From Membranipora membranacea (taxonomy: Eukaryota > Bryozoa > Gymnolaemata > Cheilostomatida > Membraniporidae), in contig OU612067.1 in assembly GCA_914767715.1 (NCBI GenBank), forward strand, positions 21,676,162-21,740,161: 64,000 bases of DNA, given 5' to 3'. The notes below the pieces were generated by a model. That model was not told where the DNA came from, did not search any database, and saw only the letters and a program-made list of their open reading frames with translations. Of the stretch, positions 61,490 to 64,000 are shown piece after piece. The stretch's first letter is position 1; the number at the start of each line of letters is the position of its first letter. The position numbers were made by a program, and so were the translations under genes.

Positions 61490-64000
61490 TATCTTTTTTT
61501 TTTCTTTTTTTTAGCTTTTATTGCACTAAAATAATATACTAAGATGGTTATTTAAAAAATATAAATGGTTATAAAAGGCAAAGGGACAATCAGATAGCCA
61601 GTCAAAGGCTAGCGTGAAGGCTGCCCAGCTCAAGATTTCCTCCCCTACCGCAGGACCCCACCGAAAAGGCGGGGAAGCATGCCAAACCGGAGCCGGCCTA
61701 GGCCGCTGCCCACAGCCGTCCAGCAAGACCTGCCGCGGCAACAGGCAGAGAAGCGGCCTCCCATCCCAATAGGTACCTGTTGTATAGTTCTATACCACTA
61801 CACAACAAGGACCTTCCACCTCTATTGTTGTTGGTTTTAATTGGTTTGAGTTTAGTTGATCGCGTATGATAATTGTGAGATTTTGAAAATTCATCTAGTT
61901 TTTCAGGACTATAAGTTTTTAAAAGCAATTTTAGTATAGAATATTTGAATAGCATATCGATCGGCATAATTTTCAATTTTTTAAAATATGTTGTGACATG
62001 AGAATTTGGTTTAATTTTGAGTATGACCATTAGGCTTGCTTTTTGAATGATTAAAACACGTTTTAAATCTGTTTTGTTTCCATGTCCCAAAATCTCTAGA
62101 CCATATAATAAATGAGGATAAAAGAATGTATAATATATGTCAATAAGAGTTTTTTGGTCTAGGTAAGGCTATGGCACGCATCATGAACAAACACAAATTC
62201 AGTTTTCTAACAAGTTCAGCTATGTGTTTGGAGAATGAGATATTGCTGTCTAAAGTTATTCAAAGAAATTGTGTATCCGGTTTAATTTGAAGAGGAATGT
62301 TGTTTAAATTGAGGGAAAAATCATTAAAATTAAGTTTTTTGTTTGATGCTCTAAAAATTATCTGAATAGTTTTATCATAATTTATAATCAACTTATTTGC
62401 AAGACACCAGTTTTTTATGTTAGTAAGTTCAATTTTCATTTTGGATGGCTCTGTGGAGAATATGTTTGTATCATCAGCAAATAAAATGTATTTCAAGCTT
62501 GGTGATGCCTTCAACAGATCATTGATAAAAATTAAAAATAGCAGAGGGCCTAAGACCGATCCTTGGGGTACACCATTTTTTAGGGTTAAAAAAGAGGATT
62601 TTGCATCATTGATTTGAACAAATTGTTTTCTGTTTGATATATAACACTTCATGAAGTCTTTTGAATTTTCTGTAAAATTGCAAAGAGTAAGTTTTTGTAT
62701 TAAAATATCATGGTCAATGGTGTCAAAAGCTATAGAAAAGTCTAAAAATATACCCTGAGTGATTTTGCTAGAATTAAAATTTATATATAAATCTTCCATC
62801 AACTTATATATGGCACCCGTAGCATTTCTTCCTTTCCTAAAACCGAATTGGCTGTCAGTAAAAATGTGATTTGTTTAAAAAAATTCATTAATCTGTGCAG
62901 CTAAAATCTTCTCCAAAATCTTGGATATGACACTGAGTATTGAAATAGGACAGTAGTTTGAGCAATTTGTTGGATGACCTTTTTTATGAAGTGGTTTAAC
63001 ACAGGCAACTTTAAGTAGGTCTGAGAAACAAGAGTTTTGAATTGATAGATTTACTAAATAGGCTAGTACTGGAGCAAGGCTATATTTGTTGTCTTTTAAA
63101 GCTTGGATGGGTATTTTGTCATACCCAGCTGATTTTTAATGGAAAGGCTTTTTAAAATATCAATTATTTCTTGAACCCCAATTAGGTGAAAATTTTGGAT
63201 GTAGGGGATTTGGATGGTCAAAATACTGTCTAAAATCTGTTTTAGAAGCAGGCAGTGCCACTGACAAGTTAGAACCAATATTTGTGAATAAGTTATTAAA
63301 TATTTCTGAAACTGCTTTTGGGTCATCAATTAATTGTTGGTGGTCATCTTTAAGAGCTATACAACTAGTCTCTGTCTTTTTGCTTTGATTAAGCAGACTT
63401 ATGATAAAACGCCATTTTTCATTTTGGTTGCCCTTACATTTTGAAAACTGTAATTTAAAATAATTGCGCTTGGCTTCTTTGATACATGATGTTACGAAAT
63501 TGCGGAAATTTATATAATGTTCTTGCACATTTTTGTTAAAAGGCTGATATTTTGCTTTATCATGTAGTTCAGTGCGCTTTTTGGTCAAATGAAATAGCTC
63601 ATCCATTCTTTTTGGAAGGCTTTTCTTCATGATTTACCGCTTTTAATTTTAAAGCTTTTACTTGAACTTTCAATAGCCTGGGTCATAGTGTTTTGAAATT
63701 TATTAAAAGCTAGATTTGTATCAGTTCAATGTAAACAGACTCCCACTCACAATTTTCTAAATTATCTCTTAAAAGCTGGTAATCGATCTTTTGAAATGTA
63801 GCATTACTGCTAGCAATTTTATTGTTTTCAGAATGTTGCATATATGAGAAAGCCAAACACACAGGCAGATGGTCTGCAATCCGGTAATTCATGGTGAAAG
63901 ACCTAATGTTTTGTTTAAAATTTTTTATTAAGATGTGGCCGAGGATACTTGTCTTGTGTTTGCCAAAGCGAGCCGGAGTAGAAATAGTATTAAAATGACC
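61490..64000 (-). mobile_element. CR1/Jockey-like LINE, decayed, 5' part outside the window
   Basis: On the minus strand the element runs from beyond 64000 down to a tail near 61490 with AATAAA and an A-rich end. Coding pieces occur in order: the endonuclease end (ADHLPVCLAF, 63710-63892), the linker (63160-63630) and the RT core (62260-62802). The RT core has GIFLDFSIAFDTIDHDIL, GVPQGSVLGPLLFLIFINDL and FADDT. The C-terminal part at 61698-62090 has NYHTRS. Stops and frameshifts separate these frames, so this copy is inactive. It lies in the same orientation as, and in an intron of, the ROCO-caspase gene. Confidence 0.88.

Overview
The window reads as animal (metazoan) nuclear DNA, AT-rich, with small multi-exon genes, canonical GT/AG splice sites and many miniature and foldback repeats. 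I guess a marine invertebrate, possibly a sponge, because of the ROCO and caspase-type genes and the short exons. No sequence seen here proves the phylum. Gene models below were built by hand from splice sites and reading-frame phase; no search was run.

Left part (1-19 kb). A minus-strand gene (1554-5931) encodes a probable type I membrane protein with a signal peptide, two cysteine-rich sushi-like modules, a charged helical stalk and a membrane segment. Only 8 bp upstream of its ATG lies the stop codon of another minus-strand gene (exons up to 8277, partly resolved). A six-exon plus-strand gene (12454-18209) encodes a complete DNAJB6-type J-domain chaperone.

Middle part (19-50 kb). A ten-exon minus-strand gene (19217-31066) encodes a basic, low-complexity protein of about 610 residues that I do not recognise. 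Two tandem minus-strand aldo-keto reductase genes follow (33347-40828 and 43167-49856). Both keep the catalytic tetrad and share most intron positions. Introns and spacers hold several families of short inverted-repeat elements, two tRNA-derived SINE-like copies, one 0.7-kb foldback and microsatellites.

Right part (51-64 kb). A minus-strand gene whose 5' end lies beyond the window encodes LRR - ROC GTPase - COR - caspase-like domain in one polypeptide (exons 51557-61120). The caspase His and Cys are on separate exons. The intron between them contains a young, full-length Ty3/Gypsy retrotransposon (52080-57781) with 194-bp LTRs differing at one base by eye and a 5-bp target duplication. Its gag and pol lie in the same frame, separated by a single UGA followed by CUA, a classic readthrough context. 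A third ORF after pol looks like an SGNH hydrolase-type protein. A decayed CR1/Jockey-like LINE (61490 to the window end) sits in the next intron upstream. The most noteworthy items are the ROCO-caspase fusion and the Gypsy element's readthrough and third ORF.
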